A stretch of 64,000 nucleotides of DNA from Blastobasis lacticolella (Eukaryota; Arthropoda; Insecta; Lepidoptera; Blastobasidae): contig LR990044.1 of assembly GCA_905147135.1 (NCBI GenBank), positions 9,428,122 to 9,492,121 of the forward strand. Direction: 5' to 3'. Within the stretch, counting starts at the first letter, position 1. Every line of letters begins with the position of its first letter. Made by a program: the position numbers and the translations under genes. This document shows, one piece after another, positions 44,001 to 55,045 of this stretch. The notes under the pieces were generated by a model. The model was not told where the DNA came from and searched no databases. It was given only the letters and a program-made list of their open reading frames with translations.

Positions 44001-47000
44001 GATCCGTATTCTGAAAAGATAAGCGTAAATGAAAAGGATAACGAATATGGAAATACAGCTTTTATTTGACTTGGAGTGAGCTCCGCAAAGTAGCTCACTC
44101 CAAGTCAAATAAGAGCTGTGCCAAATACTAGGTTGGTTACACAATAAGCCGTTCAGATATCAGCGTACGCTGCGTACTCTACTAAATGATCCTACTAAAA
44201 TGCTGTCGAAATGCTTCCCTGCTATTAGACAGCATCAGTTGTTCATAGGCGATAGATCCATCTGTCCATTGTCGCCATGTACGATATCGCCTAAGGGTGT
44301 AGCGTTAGCGTATACATAAACATGAGTATATAATATTTTACTTACGCGATATGGATGACCCAAGAGCCTTGTCCAGGATGCCATGCAGCGTAGTGTAGTT
44401 CAACAAATCCTGAGGATTCAAGGTGCTGTCCAATTTCGCGAACAAATTCTGGCATATGCATCTAGAGAATTCGCCGTCCATAAGAAAGAAGTAGTCTTTC
44501 AAACATCTCAAATGCTCGTACAGGTCCAGATTGACCAGAAAGTAAGTTAGTATCGAGTTGTTCACAACTTCCAATTGATATGACAGCGGCAGCATCACAG
44601 ATCTCTGCAAGCAAGCTGTCAGAGTTGCGATGTTATCGCAAGATACTTGGTAATCTTCGTCTTCCTGTGTGGTCGAGTGATTCACGAAAAAGTTCGTGTA
44701 CGGCTTCTTTTCTGTCTCCTCTATTATCGTCGCTGGGTGCGTGTAAGCGAACGCTGAACTGGCCAGATCCATTTTACTCGTGAAATGATCCGTTGTAAAC
44801 CCCTTCAGTTCCTTGACACCGAATGGGTTGAACCAATCAAGATTATAGGAACCATCTATTAGGTTTAGGAACGAGTACTGCACGTCAGATATGTCGCCGC
44901 TATCCAGACTTTTCGATGGAGAATCGACTGGACTGTCTTCAGGGAGTACGTCACCCGCCTCCCTTTCCGCTAGATCTTCATCAACTATCAAGGAAAAGTC
45001 GAAGCCTTCGGATGTAAGAAACTGTTTATCAGACTTCTTGCCTATCTCTGACGTCTTATCTACGTCCGTTCTAGGCGTGAATGCCTCACTTGTAATTGCC
45101 TCCTCTAGCGGTACGTCAGCAGTTGTTGGTGTTTCTAAATCAAGCTGTGAAAGGGTGAAATGGAACATTAATATTATAACGTTTATTGAAGAGCACGCTA
45201 AAATCATGAAGTAAACGTCTTACACAGAAATATAACAAAGACTACATTTTGATTTTCGCTTAGTTTATAATTTACAAATTGAGTTTGTAATTTACAAATT
45301 GATAACACAAAGTAAAATTCTGAGCAACTTACTCCTGGAAATATATCGCCTGGTGTTACTGCTCCTGTATTGAATGTGACTGCTAAAGTTTGAGCTCCCA
45401 GTTCAGTAAAAGGTTTCAAATTCAAAGTCAAACCAGATCTTTTAGACGGATCCCGCTTTGGACTTGTTTCTATAGGTCGTACATCATCGGAACCCAAAAT
45501 CTTCTTTCTGTTCGTCAAGGCCTCTTCTTGAGCTATATTCAGAGGCTGGCCCTTATGTACAAATGCAACCGGAAGGTTATATTCAACGCCTAAAACTTTC
45601 TGTTTGTAAATCAAAGCCTCTTTCTGAGCTTCAGTCTTAGGTCCCAATAGTTGGGGTTTTTTAAATGGACCGAAATCTGACTCCGTCCCCAATACCTTCA
45701 TCTTATTCCGTTGTGCTTCTGTAAGCGTCGCCCAATTCCCATGGACATTATTTTCTTCGTCAACCGATGGTACTTTCTTAATCTCATTATTTTCCTGATC
45801 CGTCTGACCAAATTCGTCACCCATGACTTTTTGCTTGATTTTGTACGCGTCTTGTCTCGTTTCAAGATAATGTATATTGTCCTTTTCGTTGTTTAAACCT
45901 TCACCGATGACGCTACTCGACGTCGTTGCCTTCACAGTACTATGATTGTTTTCGGAATCAACGGGAACGACATTGCCTTGAGCGTCAAGTTCCTTTTTAT
46001 TGTCACAATCCTTGTTCCTCGTTACGCCGAGAATACTTTTAGCTACATTGCATAAAGCGCTGAATACATCCGTTGAAGATTTGGATTTAGATTGGTTCGT
46101 TTCCATGTTTGATTTTTGTGGGTTTTCTTCTGCATCTTTAGGATATTCTTCGCCGTCTGGTTCGATCTCTTTTTCTTCGGCGTTAGCGTCGAGAAAGTTT
46201 TCGTTGCTTACTGACTGTGTATCAATACTCTGAATTGACATTGCCATAATTTCCTCATTTCTTTGATGTTCCAGTTCCAGTTTCTCTCTCTTAAGATTCC
46301 TTTCTTCTGTGGACAGGAACTGTATTCTTGTTTGGTCTAGCAGCAAGCGCTTCATTTTCCATTCAGTGTGTATTTTGCTCTTTTCTACTTCCATGTTTAG
46401 CTTCGAATAATATTCTTTTATTTTTTCTCTGTAACCGAATAAAATAAACTAATATTAGTCAACAAATTGGCGCTAAAAACAGAGAAATAGGAAACATTTC
46501 ACGTGAAAATCGTCAGCACAAAAGTTACTCATAGAAAGTAATATAAGTAAACGAAAGGGTCTTAAAATAAAAATGTAAAATATTACAAGACAAGCATGAG
46601 AACGTCTTTAGTTTCCTTTAAACCAATGCGTAAAGCTTACGGCTGCGTGATCAGTTGTGCTTGCAATTTATGGGAGGATTCAAACAGGCGCGCACAGGCG
46701 GCCAGTACTATTTAAACTATTCAAAAACCGCGGTTTGATCACACCTTTATAGATTCAATTTATGTTAGAAAGTAGTCTAAAATGCAGCAGAGGCGACCAT
46801 AGTAAATGTATGTATCTCTACCTCGGCGCCCTCAATCCTCATCCCGTCTCGTTGACGTCCCGGTGACGCCAGCGATGGACAAACGGCCTAATGAGGTTGT
46901 TTCGTCATCGGTTCTAAGCGACGTACAGAGACATCTAGTCGGTGGCGCATACAGAGCTACTTCTCGTAGTTAAAAGCCGTGCAGCGACATCTACCGTGTA

Positions 47001-50000
47001 AGTAACTCCCTCACTTCTCATAATTCCACACCTTACCGTACAGTCCTTCGAGCGGGTGCCAACAGCGCGTGCGGCAATACCGCTAGCGCGATCTAAAAGC
47101 CGTGCAGCGACATCTAGTGTGTAAGTATAGTACTCATTACTCATAGTTCCACACCTTGTCGTCCAGTCCTGGGAGGGGTGCCAACAACGCGTGTGGCCAT
47201 ACCGCTAGCGCGATCTAAAAGCCGTGCAGCGACATCTACCCTGTAAGTATAGTACTCACTTCTCATAATCCCGTCGCCTAGAGTCCGGTTGGTCTATCGG
47301 GGGCTGGGGCTGGGGCTGCGTTCGTCGTCGCTGTCGGGCGGCGCGCGCGGCTCGAGTCTCGGCGCGAGCGGCCTCGAGCGCTCGCAGGGCGTGCTGTTTT
47401 TCAGCTACGATCAGCTGGGCGAGGCGAGCGCGCTCCGCTAGGGTAGGGAGTTCGTGTTAAGTACGAGTTTCATACATATTTTCATTTTCATACGTAACGT
47501 TTGATCGACATTCATTCAAGGGTTTAATGTTTTTAATGTAAGTTTGTGCAATTGGCCGTTAGTAAATGTGTCATGACATAATAGCTTTCTATATGTTAAT
47601 AATATAAACGCACGCAACGCATTGAAAAAGAAAAATAATGAAATTACAAAACAACGCCATCTAGCGGCGACTTGTGTTGTTTTCGATTTAACTGCATGTT
47701 ATAATTCATTAACCTATAGAAAACCTATTTTGCGCACCACTAACACTCAAACAAATGAAAGAATGACGAGAGAAATTTAGTATGGGCGTCGAATCACCTT
47801 AAGAGCGAGTCGTGGCTGGTGATGTCACATCACCATAAAATTTGCGAGTATATTTTATTGACTTTTGTTGGCAAAGAACGTAGGGAACATGTCTGCCCAT
47901 GCCCCGCCAGCCTCGGAAAGGCGAGGCCGGCTCGGAAAGCGGTGGCTTAAAGTCATTATGAATTTTCAGCCACATTAAAGTCTACTGAGAGAGAGCGCGC
48001 TCGCAGTAAGTGCTGCTTCTCCGCTACGATCAGCTGAGCGAGGCGAGCGCGCTCAGCTAGGGGAGGGAGTTCATGTTAGAAGGGAGGCGTGGGTGGTGGG
48101 GGGTCACCGTACGACTATTTGCGGGTGGGTGTATTTTATCGTATTTTGTTGGCAAATAACGTAGGGAAATGCCACCCCCGGCAGCCTAGGGAAGGAGAGG
48201 CCGGGTCGGGAAGCAATGGCTTGACGTGGTTATGAATGGCATTCGTGCCAAGTAGTGCCAACGCCCTCACCACCAAGGATGCCGAAGACCGAGTGAAGTC
48301 GACCAGGAGGAGTAGGAATGCGGACCCCGGGTCCTCGCCAATTAACGCCTATATAAAGATGATGACTTTTGATTTTGCAGTTACGAGTAACGACATATAC
48401 CAAACGGAATTACTGTTTGAGTACCTTTAAAAATGCGTAAGATAACGTTTGAAATTCGTGATTAGACAAAAAGGTGATATTTATGTCCTTAAATATTACA
48501 AAATAAGTCGCTTTGTGTCTTCGTGTCTGTGTCTGTCTGTATTATATCCGCTAACTGTTCTAAAACCACCTGCAGCTGAGCAACCTTCAGTCTATCTGAT
48601 TCGTAGTCTAGCGAAAAAAGTAAATATAAAACAACAACAAACAGAATGCAAAAACAACAGCAACCACCAAAAAGTGCGTCATTTTTAATAGTTGTGACGT
48701 TCGTCCCTGTGGCAATGTACTATATGGACGATGTTGCTTTTGCGTGAATGATCCGCTCTATGCAGATAGAAACCAACGCCCTTAACCTGTAGTATATCAC
48801 ACATCCTCACCAGCAATCTTCTCCATAGTCTCGGCCTGTTTCAGCGACGCCATCTCCGTGAAAGCCTTCCTTTCAGCCTCTCTGTTTAGCAATATCTGTT
48901 CAAAGGTCCTCGGTTCGCCGCTGACGAACATACACCGCGTCCTGTACACGTCCAGAACTTGCTGCTGACTCTGCAACTCCTCGAAACTGGTGCAGCATTT
49001 CAGGGTCGGGTGGTCCGATGAGATCAGCAAGACTAGAGGATCCTGCAACAGTTAGGCCGAAAAATGAGTATCAATAACGCCGAGTCGTTAACATGACAAT
49101 TCCGAGCAGTCGTTGCAATTATGACCACATTTTTTAAAATAATGTTTTACATTGGCTAAGGTCTTTGGATGACAAATGTGCCAAGGAACTCAGCACCAAG
49201 GGTGTTAAAGCGCGATCGAAGTGGACAAGGAGATGTAGGCGCAGCGGACCCGGTCCCGAGCGCGTCGCGCGAAACACCTGCAGTACACTGACTATACAAA
49301 AAACACATAAGGATGTACACAATAAAGACAATTATTGGATTCCCCGTGGCATTGTATAATACAGTACATTGAGCAGCTGCGACCCCCAGCTCCTTTATTA
49401 GATTATACGCATTCAATGTGAACTATTCGTGTTTACTGTATCACCTACCTAGCGCGAATCACAAAAAAATAGACTTACACTAGGATTGCAATGCTTAAGC
49501 AATCGCAAGGACTTTCCACACAGCAGTATGTACGACGCCAACGGCCTCAGGAACTCCGGTACGGCGTGGTTATGCGCTATATGGAACCCTTTGTCCCAAT
49601 ATCTCTTCGAGCGAGTGTTCACATGCTGGTTGTCTTTCCGTATGAAGAACTCGTTGAACTGATCGTCCAATTCACCTTCGAATATGAAGCGCTCTATGAA
49701 TCTGGAAACAATGCGTTTGGACAAATACATTGCGTGGTTTTCTCCTATAGATATCAAGTGGGGGAAAGAAGTGGGGAGATGTTCTTGTGAATGACCACTT
49801 TGACCAGTCAGGCAAGGGTGGCGCTACTGGGAAACGAGGTCTACCGTCAAAATACTTCCTTGTACAGTGGCGAGCGTCGAAGTCGGCGTTGAATGTCAGT
49901 ATCTCAGTAATGAACTCGGAAACAGTGGTAGCACCCAAAGGGGCTTGTAATCAGGGCAATTCAATCTACAAAAATTTACTGAAACCACATTTATCTAACA

Positions 50001-53000
50001 AATTTTACGCCTTTTGCTTTGTTGCGGGTATCCAAGACAGTATTAGCTTGACCTCGGGGCGCCTGGGTGACAAAACTCAGGACCTCTGTGGTCGCCGCTG
50101 CGGTTTTTGTTGTGCTACTCAGTGACAAACGAGCAGACAGCCCACCTGATGGTAAGTAGTAACTGTCGCCCATGACATCTACAGTTCCTACATATAGGTT
50201 GCACGTACCCAAAATGGAGAACCCCAGGTGTTTTGTCACTGTAAGGACTGAGATGAAATACCTTATGCCTGTAATTTGCAAGCATTGTTGCTTGGCGGCA
50301 GAAATATATATGGCGGTGGTAATCACCCAGGCGGACTCCTCAGGCTTGACAGAGTCCTACCACCTGATAGATAATAGATAGTCCTTGATCCTAGCTACAC
50401 AGGAGATGCTGCAGTTGGGCAAGGCCAGTTTAAAGTACTCACTTGAAGTATATCCTGCATATGGAGTGTAGGGAGTTGAACAAGACTCGCGCGGTCCGCG
50501 GGTGCGTGACCAGCGAGATCTCGCTGAAGAGATAGGACATCAACTCGGCGCCGCGCGGCAGACACGATGTCGGGTCTGTGTAGTAATAAATAAAATAATA
50601 AATAATTCTTTATTCATATACTAGTGGACCCGGCGCGACTTCGTTCGCGTACACCTACTTTACTCCTACCTACCCTCTTTCTACTTGCTTATAAACCTTC
50701 CTCTTGAATCACTCTATCTGCTGTTGAAACCCGCATCAAAATCCGTTGCGTAGTTTCAAAGATTTAAGCATACAAAGGGACATAGGGACAGAGAAAGCGA
50801 CTTTGTTTTATACTATGTAGTGAAAAGACACGCGGAAGATCACCAATGCACTGGACCAACCAGTGAAAACCACGACCACTCTGTAAAGAGCGTAGCGACT
50901 TAGAAGATTCATAGACAACAAGGATCTATTTTGTTTTAGTCGGCTTAAAACTATGTTAGTATTCAGGGTTCCGACCCCGTGTAATGGCAGTGGCGTGTCA
51001 GTATAGCAAGCCAAAAGCATCTAAACAATAGTTGTGGTCTTATAACCGTAGCAGTAGGAACTATTTTCGAACCGCCTACTATAAATATGTAATGTTTTTT
51101 TACAAATATCACAAAAATTAAAATAAGTATCGCTGTATTTTTCCTGCAAAATATAGCCAAATCATGACTTCTGAAATTGACAAGGGAATCTTAGCGTTAT
51201 TGGCCCGGTTGTGGTCTCGCACGCGAGGGCTCGGGGTCCGCCAGGCTCGGGGGTGTTCCAGGATTTGGAAGATTAGGTAATTACAGTGGAGCAACTGTCA
51301 TCTGACCTCCGTGACCCTGTAAACAGGGGAACCTGACCAGATTGGATACACATTCAGTCGCCTAAATGTAGCGATATTTAGTTACCCGAATATAAGCCTT
51401 AACGTCGCAATGTTAAGGCTGAATTTGCCCTAGTATCCGCCGCAAACAAGCGTGAATGCATCAGAGAAATCTCACCTAAATCGATGAGCTTGTACACCGA
51501 CACGATGGTTTCAATCTCGTATTTGAGAGGCTCTATGTGGTGCAAGATCTGAAGCAGCGTCGGCAGACAGTTGTAGGCGTCTTCTGTGCCGCAGTGCTCT
51601 TCGTACAACTCCGTCGCGGTAAGACGGAATTCTTGGAGATACCGCCTTATAACTTCTCTTGCGGCCTGTAAAATATGGGATATTTATCTATTTATTTAGA
51701 TACCGCGCGCGCACCTCGAATCTCTGTAATCATTTAACGTTACCCGACGTTAAAAAGTAGTCTATGTCGCTCGGGAATAATGAAGCTTCCTTATGGTGAA
51801 AGAGTTTTCAAGATCGGTTAAGTCGTATTTGAGTTTGTACATTAGAAGCAAACAAACAATAAAATATTTTCTTGGTATAGAAATAGTCTTATCAAAGATG
51901 TTACAACTTTCACTAGCTTTTTTTAGGATGCTGCTTGTCTGACGAATTTGAAATCCCGTATTGAGGTCAAAAAGATGACTAAGCATGTTCAGAGTTTAAA
52001 CCCCGAGAAGATTTATGACATTGGTCGATGACTACCGAAGATCCGTAAGTAATAAAGGACTGTCGCGCGCTACGAGAGCGATCGTTTGCTCAGAATTATT
52101 TGTTATAAACAAATAATTGCGTTAATGTCCCGGTTGTGCTCTCGCGCGCGAGGGCTCGGGGTCCGCCTCGACTATGATCCAGGATTTTGCAGATCGCGTA
52201 ATTACAGTGGAGCGACTGTCATCTGACCTCCGTGACCCCGCTACCAGGAACAAAAAGGAGTGATGTTATGTATATACTCGTATGTATAAAATATATCATA
52301 CTGTGCCGCCCAAAGTTTTTAATTCGGTGCTTATTTCAATTGTTAGCCAGAATTAGTGTTTTCGACACTGCCCAGCTTGCACTAAAGCTTTAAATAAATT
52401 TAAGAATGGCTTTTAACGTCATTTTGTATGAACATTTATTTTTATGTTATAGATACTACAGAGACGGCTTACAAGTGATTGTACAGATTAATTAGCCAAT
52501 ATTATATTTCCACTGCAAAAATTGATCACATTCGCCGTTTCCCCACTCGGTATCAAACATAAGATTACAGTGTAAATAGTTAGTCCACAATTTAGCCCGT
52601 TTACAAAAAAAATCATAAATCTACATTGTAATCTATCCATACCTCATAAACCAATCCATTGTTATGGAAATGGTCCTCCAGTGTTTGATTGAAGGCAAAA
52701 GTGTAGAGACGCTTATAGTAAGTCCCCACAAGCAGCAGCTCTGTCACGTAGCCTGCGAGACGTGTGCATGATATTGCTTCTAGAGCTAAGTCCTCCTTCA
52801 TGTAGAAACTGTTCGTTTCCTCACAGAAGGGGAACGATTTGGTTTCCACACCAACTGCAATAGTTTAATTGTTAGTGTATTAGGTATTGTCTAATTTTAA
52901 AAATTATGAGGTGTAATTGAATAACATACTTAGCAAGTACATAATATGCCTAATGAAAAGTTTCTCCGAAATTATGTGCATGTCGTTGATTTCCCCTTCA

Positions 53001-55045
53001 TATAATCGATGCCACAATTCCACCTCTCTTGGTGAGCTGGCTATTAGCTGTCTCTCTTTTATTTCTGGCATTTTACCTGAAATGTAAGACATTATTTACC
53101 AAAATTATCCAAGTTTTATTTTTTATCTTACACCGCAGACAAACAGGCAACACCACCACAAGCCACCTGATGGAAAGTGGTCACCGCCGCCTATGGACAA
53201 CAGCAACACCACAGAGTCACCAATGCGTTGCCCATCTCTGAAGAGACCTCTTAATATTCCTCTTGTCAATGTAGTCCATGAATACGGCTCATTGTCCTCT
53301 TTCCAGATTTTATGTTAGTTTATTATATAAATCTAAATAAAAATTAATTACTGCAGGTCAGAAGGAATGATATTTATAATAACAATCTTAATTAACTGAT
53401 CATTGAATGTGAAAACAATATGTAACTGTTAGGTTTGTATAAAATGTAATGGTAATACTCACAAACAATTTCCCAAATGTCATCGGGCACATCCTTATCT
53501 ATCTGTGTAGCAATTTCCCACAAATCGACATCTTCACCTGTTTTAGCTCTGTACACTTCTTGTACATCTATGTTCGAACTGGAAGATGGTAAAACTACCT
53601 ACAAATATATGATAAACCTTATTAGAAAAACTGTACTAAGATGAGAAGGGATGTTTCTCTTTCCATGTGATACACTAAATTTGCTAACCAAGACAAGAGA
53701 CTAATAAGTGATTATTTATGGACACCTATGATTAAACAATATGTTTATAGTGACGTCACAACCTTCATCTTGCTTGGAATTTTATTTATTTAATACAGTT
53801 GGAATTTTATTTATATAAAATCTTACCTTGACTTGGGCAGTGTTTTCTTGCAAGCTCAGATCTCTCGGAGCCGTCAACCTTGGCAAGTTCCAAATGGCCG
53901 ATTCCGAATAAGGAGACACCTGTGATGAGTCCAGAGAAGCGAGAGACATTGGACTGAGGAAGCTTTTTATTTCCACTGAATGCGGTTTATGTGAAATATA
54001 ATCCGGTGAAGCTGAAATATTGTCAATAGTCAGCTACATCTTTAGGTGATCAATACTAAGATCTGATCATGACACCTATATAATTTAAAACATTCTGTGT
54101 TAATTTCAAGTATAAAAACTGAAATATACTTACTTGATTTAGATTCAAAAGTTTCAACAGTATATTCGGTGTAAGTTTGCGAGTTTTGATTATATAAACA
54201 TGGTTCTTGATACTTTAGTGAATAGGGTAATTCAAAAACATGTGACGGAAAATATGGATATGGCTGTGCGGAGGAAAATTTCTCCACTGGTAGTTTAGGA
54301 AGCATGTCATTGAAGACCCCAAATGAAAATGGATTCTGAAATGAAAATACTTCATTTAGGTACATTAAATATGAAAATAATATAAAACACACTGACTAAA
54401 ACTTATGAATGTGTAACAAACATCAGTGTGTCCCCATGTGAAATAGGAACTAGGTTTGTGGAGTTGCGGAGAATGCCCAGGTATATCTAATTTAACCTAA
54501 CATCAGTATGTAGTCTCCTAGTCAGTAGTTTTCCACATACATTACAGTTACAACTACTCAATAGTAAATCAAGCAGTACTATTATAAGGGTTAAGTGTAC
54601 TCAACAACAAGGTAAAAGTTAAAATATATTAACAAACCTGGTAAAGCTCTGGTGCGTAATCTTCTTTGACACTGTCACTCAATACCACAAGTAATCTCAG
54701 AACATTGTACACATCATCTTTGCTTTCTCCAAAGTTTGTTTGTCGAATAGTTCGTATTGTGTTTATTAAAGCGACTGAGCGCTTGTGCTCTGCTACATTT
54801 CTCACATTTTTCTTGATTGCCAAATAGTATGACAGCAGATCTACTATTGGTTCGCCTTTTGCACATGCTATTTCTTTAGGAGTCTTTTTCAAAATAATTT
54901 CATAAGCTTCAGACCTCAATTTGTTTATTAATTTCTTTTGGGGGATTTTGCTTTGAGACCAGTAGGTTGCAGATGTTTTTGTACACAAATCAGTCAGAAG
55001 TTCAAAGACTCCTTCTCCTCCTTCGTTATGGGGGTTCGATACCAT
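41058..55045 (-). CDS. Grip163: Gamma-tubulin complex component 6 (GCP6/Grip163), 16 exons, about 1645 aa
   Basis: A subunit of the gamma-tubulin ring complex, which nucleates microtubules at centrosomes. Exons (5' to 3'): 55045-54638, 54335-54134, 54011-53827, 53598-53463, 53076-52930, 52854-52643, 51665-51476, 50575-50443, 49701-49479, 49042-48811, 47437-47260, 46428-45333, 45144-44346, 43619-43396, 41963-41626, 41292-41058. All introns are GT-AG and every phase fits (4938 nt with stop). The N-terminal GCP domain (about residues 280-630) includes LWHRLYEGEINDMHII and the family motif FIFEGELDDQFNEFFI. A charged, probably coiled-coil part follows (640-800), then an acidic linker with four degenerate KVLG repeats. 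The C-terminal gamma-tubulin-binding domain (about 1290-1640) includes VRWPLNVLVSADALSRYARV and FNLNGYYDPDK. The long linker separates GCP6 from GCP2-5. Start: ATG of MVSNPHNEGG. Confidence 0.93.
41381..41590 (+). mobile_element. LINE tail in GCP6 intron 15
   Basis: It codes for the RT C-terminus LLPRTLRLWNELPGEVFPG, then KMEFFKKGVKRC, and ends with the shared 3' UTR (TGCCACCGTAGTGGTATAA) and poly(A). The family is the same as 15110 and 35798. It lies antisense to GCP6. Confidence 0.8.
42673..43240. mobile_element. MITE in GCP6 intron 14
   Basis: The ends 42673-42707 and 43203-43240 form an inverted repeat (core TAGGATGATAATTTTGACAG with one mismatch over 25 bp, looser outside). The 500-bp interior is non-coding. 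No transposase; the target duplication is unclear. Confidence 0.65.
43772..43893 (-). pseudogene. Decayed partial copy of GCP6 exon 14
   Basis: Located in intron 13, about 150 bp upstream of real exon 14. It shares CACAGCGGCGTCTCGGA, GAGCGCGTC/GAGTGCGTC and GTGGAC blocks in the same order as 43540-43650. In exon 14 the acceptor is CCACCAG; here the AG is changed (GTCTGATGTCCAC on the minus strand) and the frame is broken. It therefore cannot be spliced as exon 14 is. Confidence 0.7.
44057..44117. repeat. 26-bp near-perfect hairpin in GCP6 intron 13
   Basis: The arms 44057-44082 and 44092-44117 differ at one base (core GACTTGGAGTGAGCT / AGCTCACTCCAAGTC), with a 9-nt loop. It would fold strongly in the intron RNA. 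Confidence 0.8.
45483..45854 (-). repeat. Four degenerate repeats within the GCP6 linker
   Basis: In exon 12 the protein repeats a motif of the form AQxEALxxKQKVLGxE: QDAYKIKQKVMGDEFG, TEAQRNKMKVLGTESDFG, TEAQKEALIYKQKVLGVE and AQEEALTNRKKILGSDD (about residues 941-1064). Human GCP6 also has tandem repeats in its linker, but of unrelated sequence as I recall; function here is unknown. Confidence 0.75.
46930..47285. repeat. Tandem repeat, 122-123 bp period, overlapping the exon 11 donor
   Basis: GCCGTGCAGCGACATCTA begins at 46976, 47099 and 47221. The units continue with GTAAGTATAGTACTCA and a copy of the exon 11 / intron 11 boundary (TTCTCATAAT on plus). The last unit contains the real donor at 47259/47260. 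A partial unit precedes at about 46925. The repeat lies mainly in intron 11. Confidence 0.85.
47983..48260 (-). pseudogene. Duplicated 5' half of GCP6 exon 11 with its acceptor and an RTE tail
   Basis: 48056 down to about 47995 repeats exon 11 from its acceptor (CCCTCCCCTAG here, CCCTACCCTAG at the real exon) through AERARLAQLIVAEKQH. After that it diverges, with no clear donor, and meets a stop. The flanking sequence up to 48250 (TTGTTGGCAAATAACGTAGG, an RTE tail) is also matched at 47870-47960, upstream of the real exon. So a block containing exon and intron was duplicated. Confidence 0.75.
48145..48370 (+). mobile_element. RTE-type LINE tail in GCP6 intron 10
   Basis: GGAAGCAATGGCTTGACGTG, CACCACCAAGGATGCCGAAG and GCGGACCCCGGGTCCTCGCC, then GATGATGAC, follow the order of the 13-kb RTE tail. 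A shortened twin lies at 47875-47960. Confidence 0.7.
49157..49290 (+). mobile_element. RTE-type LINE tail in GCP6 intron 9
   Basis: Blocks DDKCAKELSTKGVKARSKWT and RRCRRSGPGPERVARNT, the counterparts of the ANGLTTKDAEDxAKW and ADPG blocks, are readable in plus orientation. No ATG tail. Confidence 0.6.
50100..50375. repeat. Widespread lepidopteran-type repeat in GCP6 intron 8
   Basis: CCACCTGATGGTAAGTAGTA at 50140, CACTGTAAGGACTGAGATG, ATGCCTGTAATTTGCAAGC, then CAGGCTTGACAGAGTCCTAC at the end. It matches 17630-17775 in part, and its end in reverse matches 35340-35370. Non-coding. Confidence 0.65.
50621..50823 (-). mobile_element. Short non-autonomous Helitron in GCP6 intron 7
   Basis: On the minus strand it begins TCACTACATAGTATAAAAC, carries AAAGTCGCTTTCTCTG and ACTACGCAACGGATTTTGAT, and ends with a CGCGA...TCGCG hairpin, CCGGGTCCA and CTAG before a T. 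Its 3' end is the same as that of 29703-30238; the 5' part is a different subfamily. About 200 bp, non-coding. Confidence 0.75.
51195..51370 (-). repeat. SINE 3' part in GCP6 intron 7
   Basis: The reverse complement aligns with 22220-22365 of the tRNA-headed SINE (CCAATCTGGTCAGGTTCCCC, ACTGTAATTACCTAATC, GGCGGACCCCGAGCCCTCGC, CGGGCCAATAACGC). The tRNA-like head is missing. Confidence 0.7.
52115..52262 (-). repeat. SINE 3' part in GCP6 intron 6
   Basis: The same segment as 51195-51370 and 22220-22365, in minus orientation (CTGTAATTACGCGATCTGC, ATCCTGGATCATAGTCGAGG, CCGGGACATTAACGC). An independent 5'-truncated copy or part of a duplication. Confidence 0.7.
53125..53260 (+). repeat. Common repeat fragment in GCP6 intron 4
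   Basis: CACCTGATGGAAAGTGGTCA and CAATGCGTTGCCCATCTCTG are of the CACCTGATGGTAAGTGGT type often met in lepidopteran DNA. Non-coding. Confidence 0.55.

Noticed and set aside
44891..45214. 107-codon plus-strand frame
   Set aside because: Antisense shadow of GCP6 exon 13.
46000..46233. 77-codon plus-strand frame
   Set aside because: Antisense shadow of GCP6 exon 12.
46426..46428. Alternative acceptor two bases further in (CAGAG) joining exon 10 directly to exon 12
   Set aside because: It keeps frame, but skipping would ignore the well-formed exon 11 with matching phases; the plain CAG acceptor with exon 11 is better.
49491..49790. 99-codon plus-strand frame
   Set aside because: Antisense to GCP6 exon 9, which carries the GELDD family motif on the minus strand.
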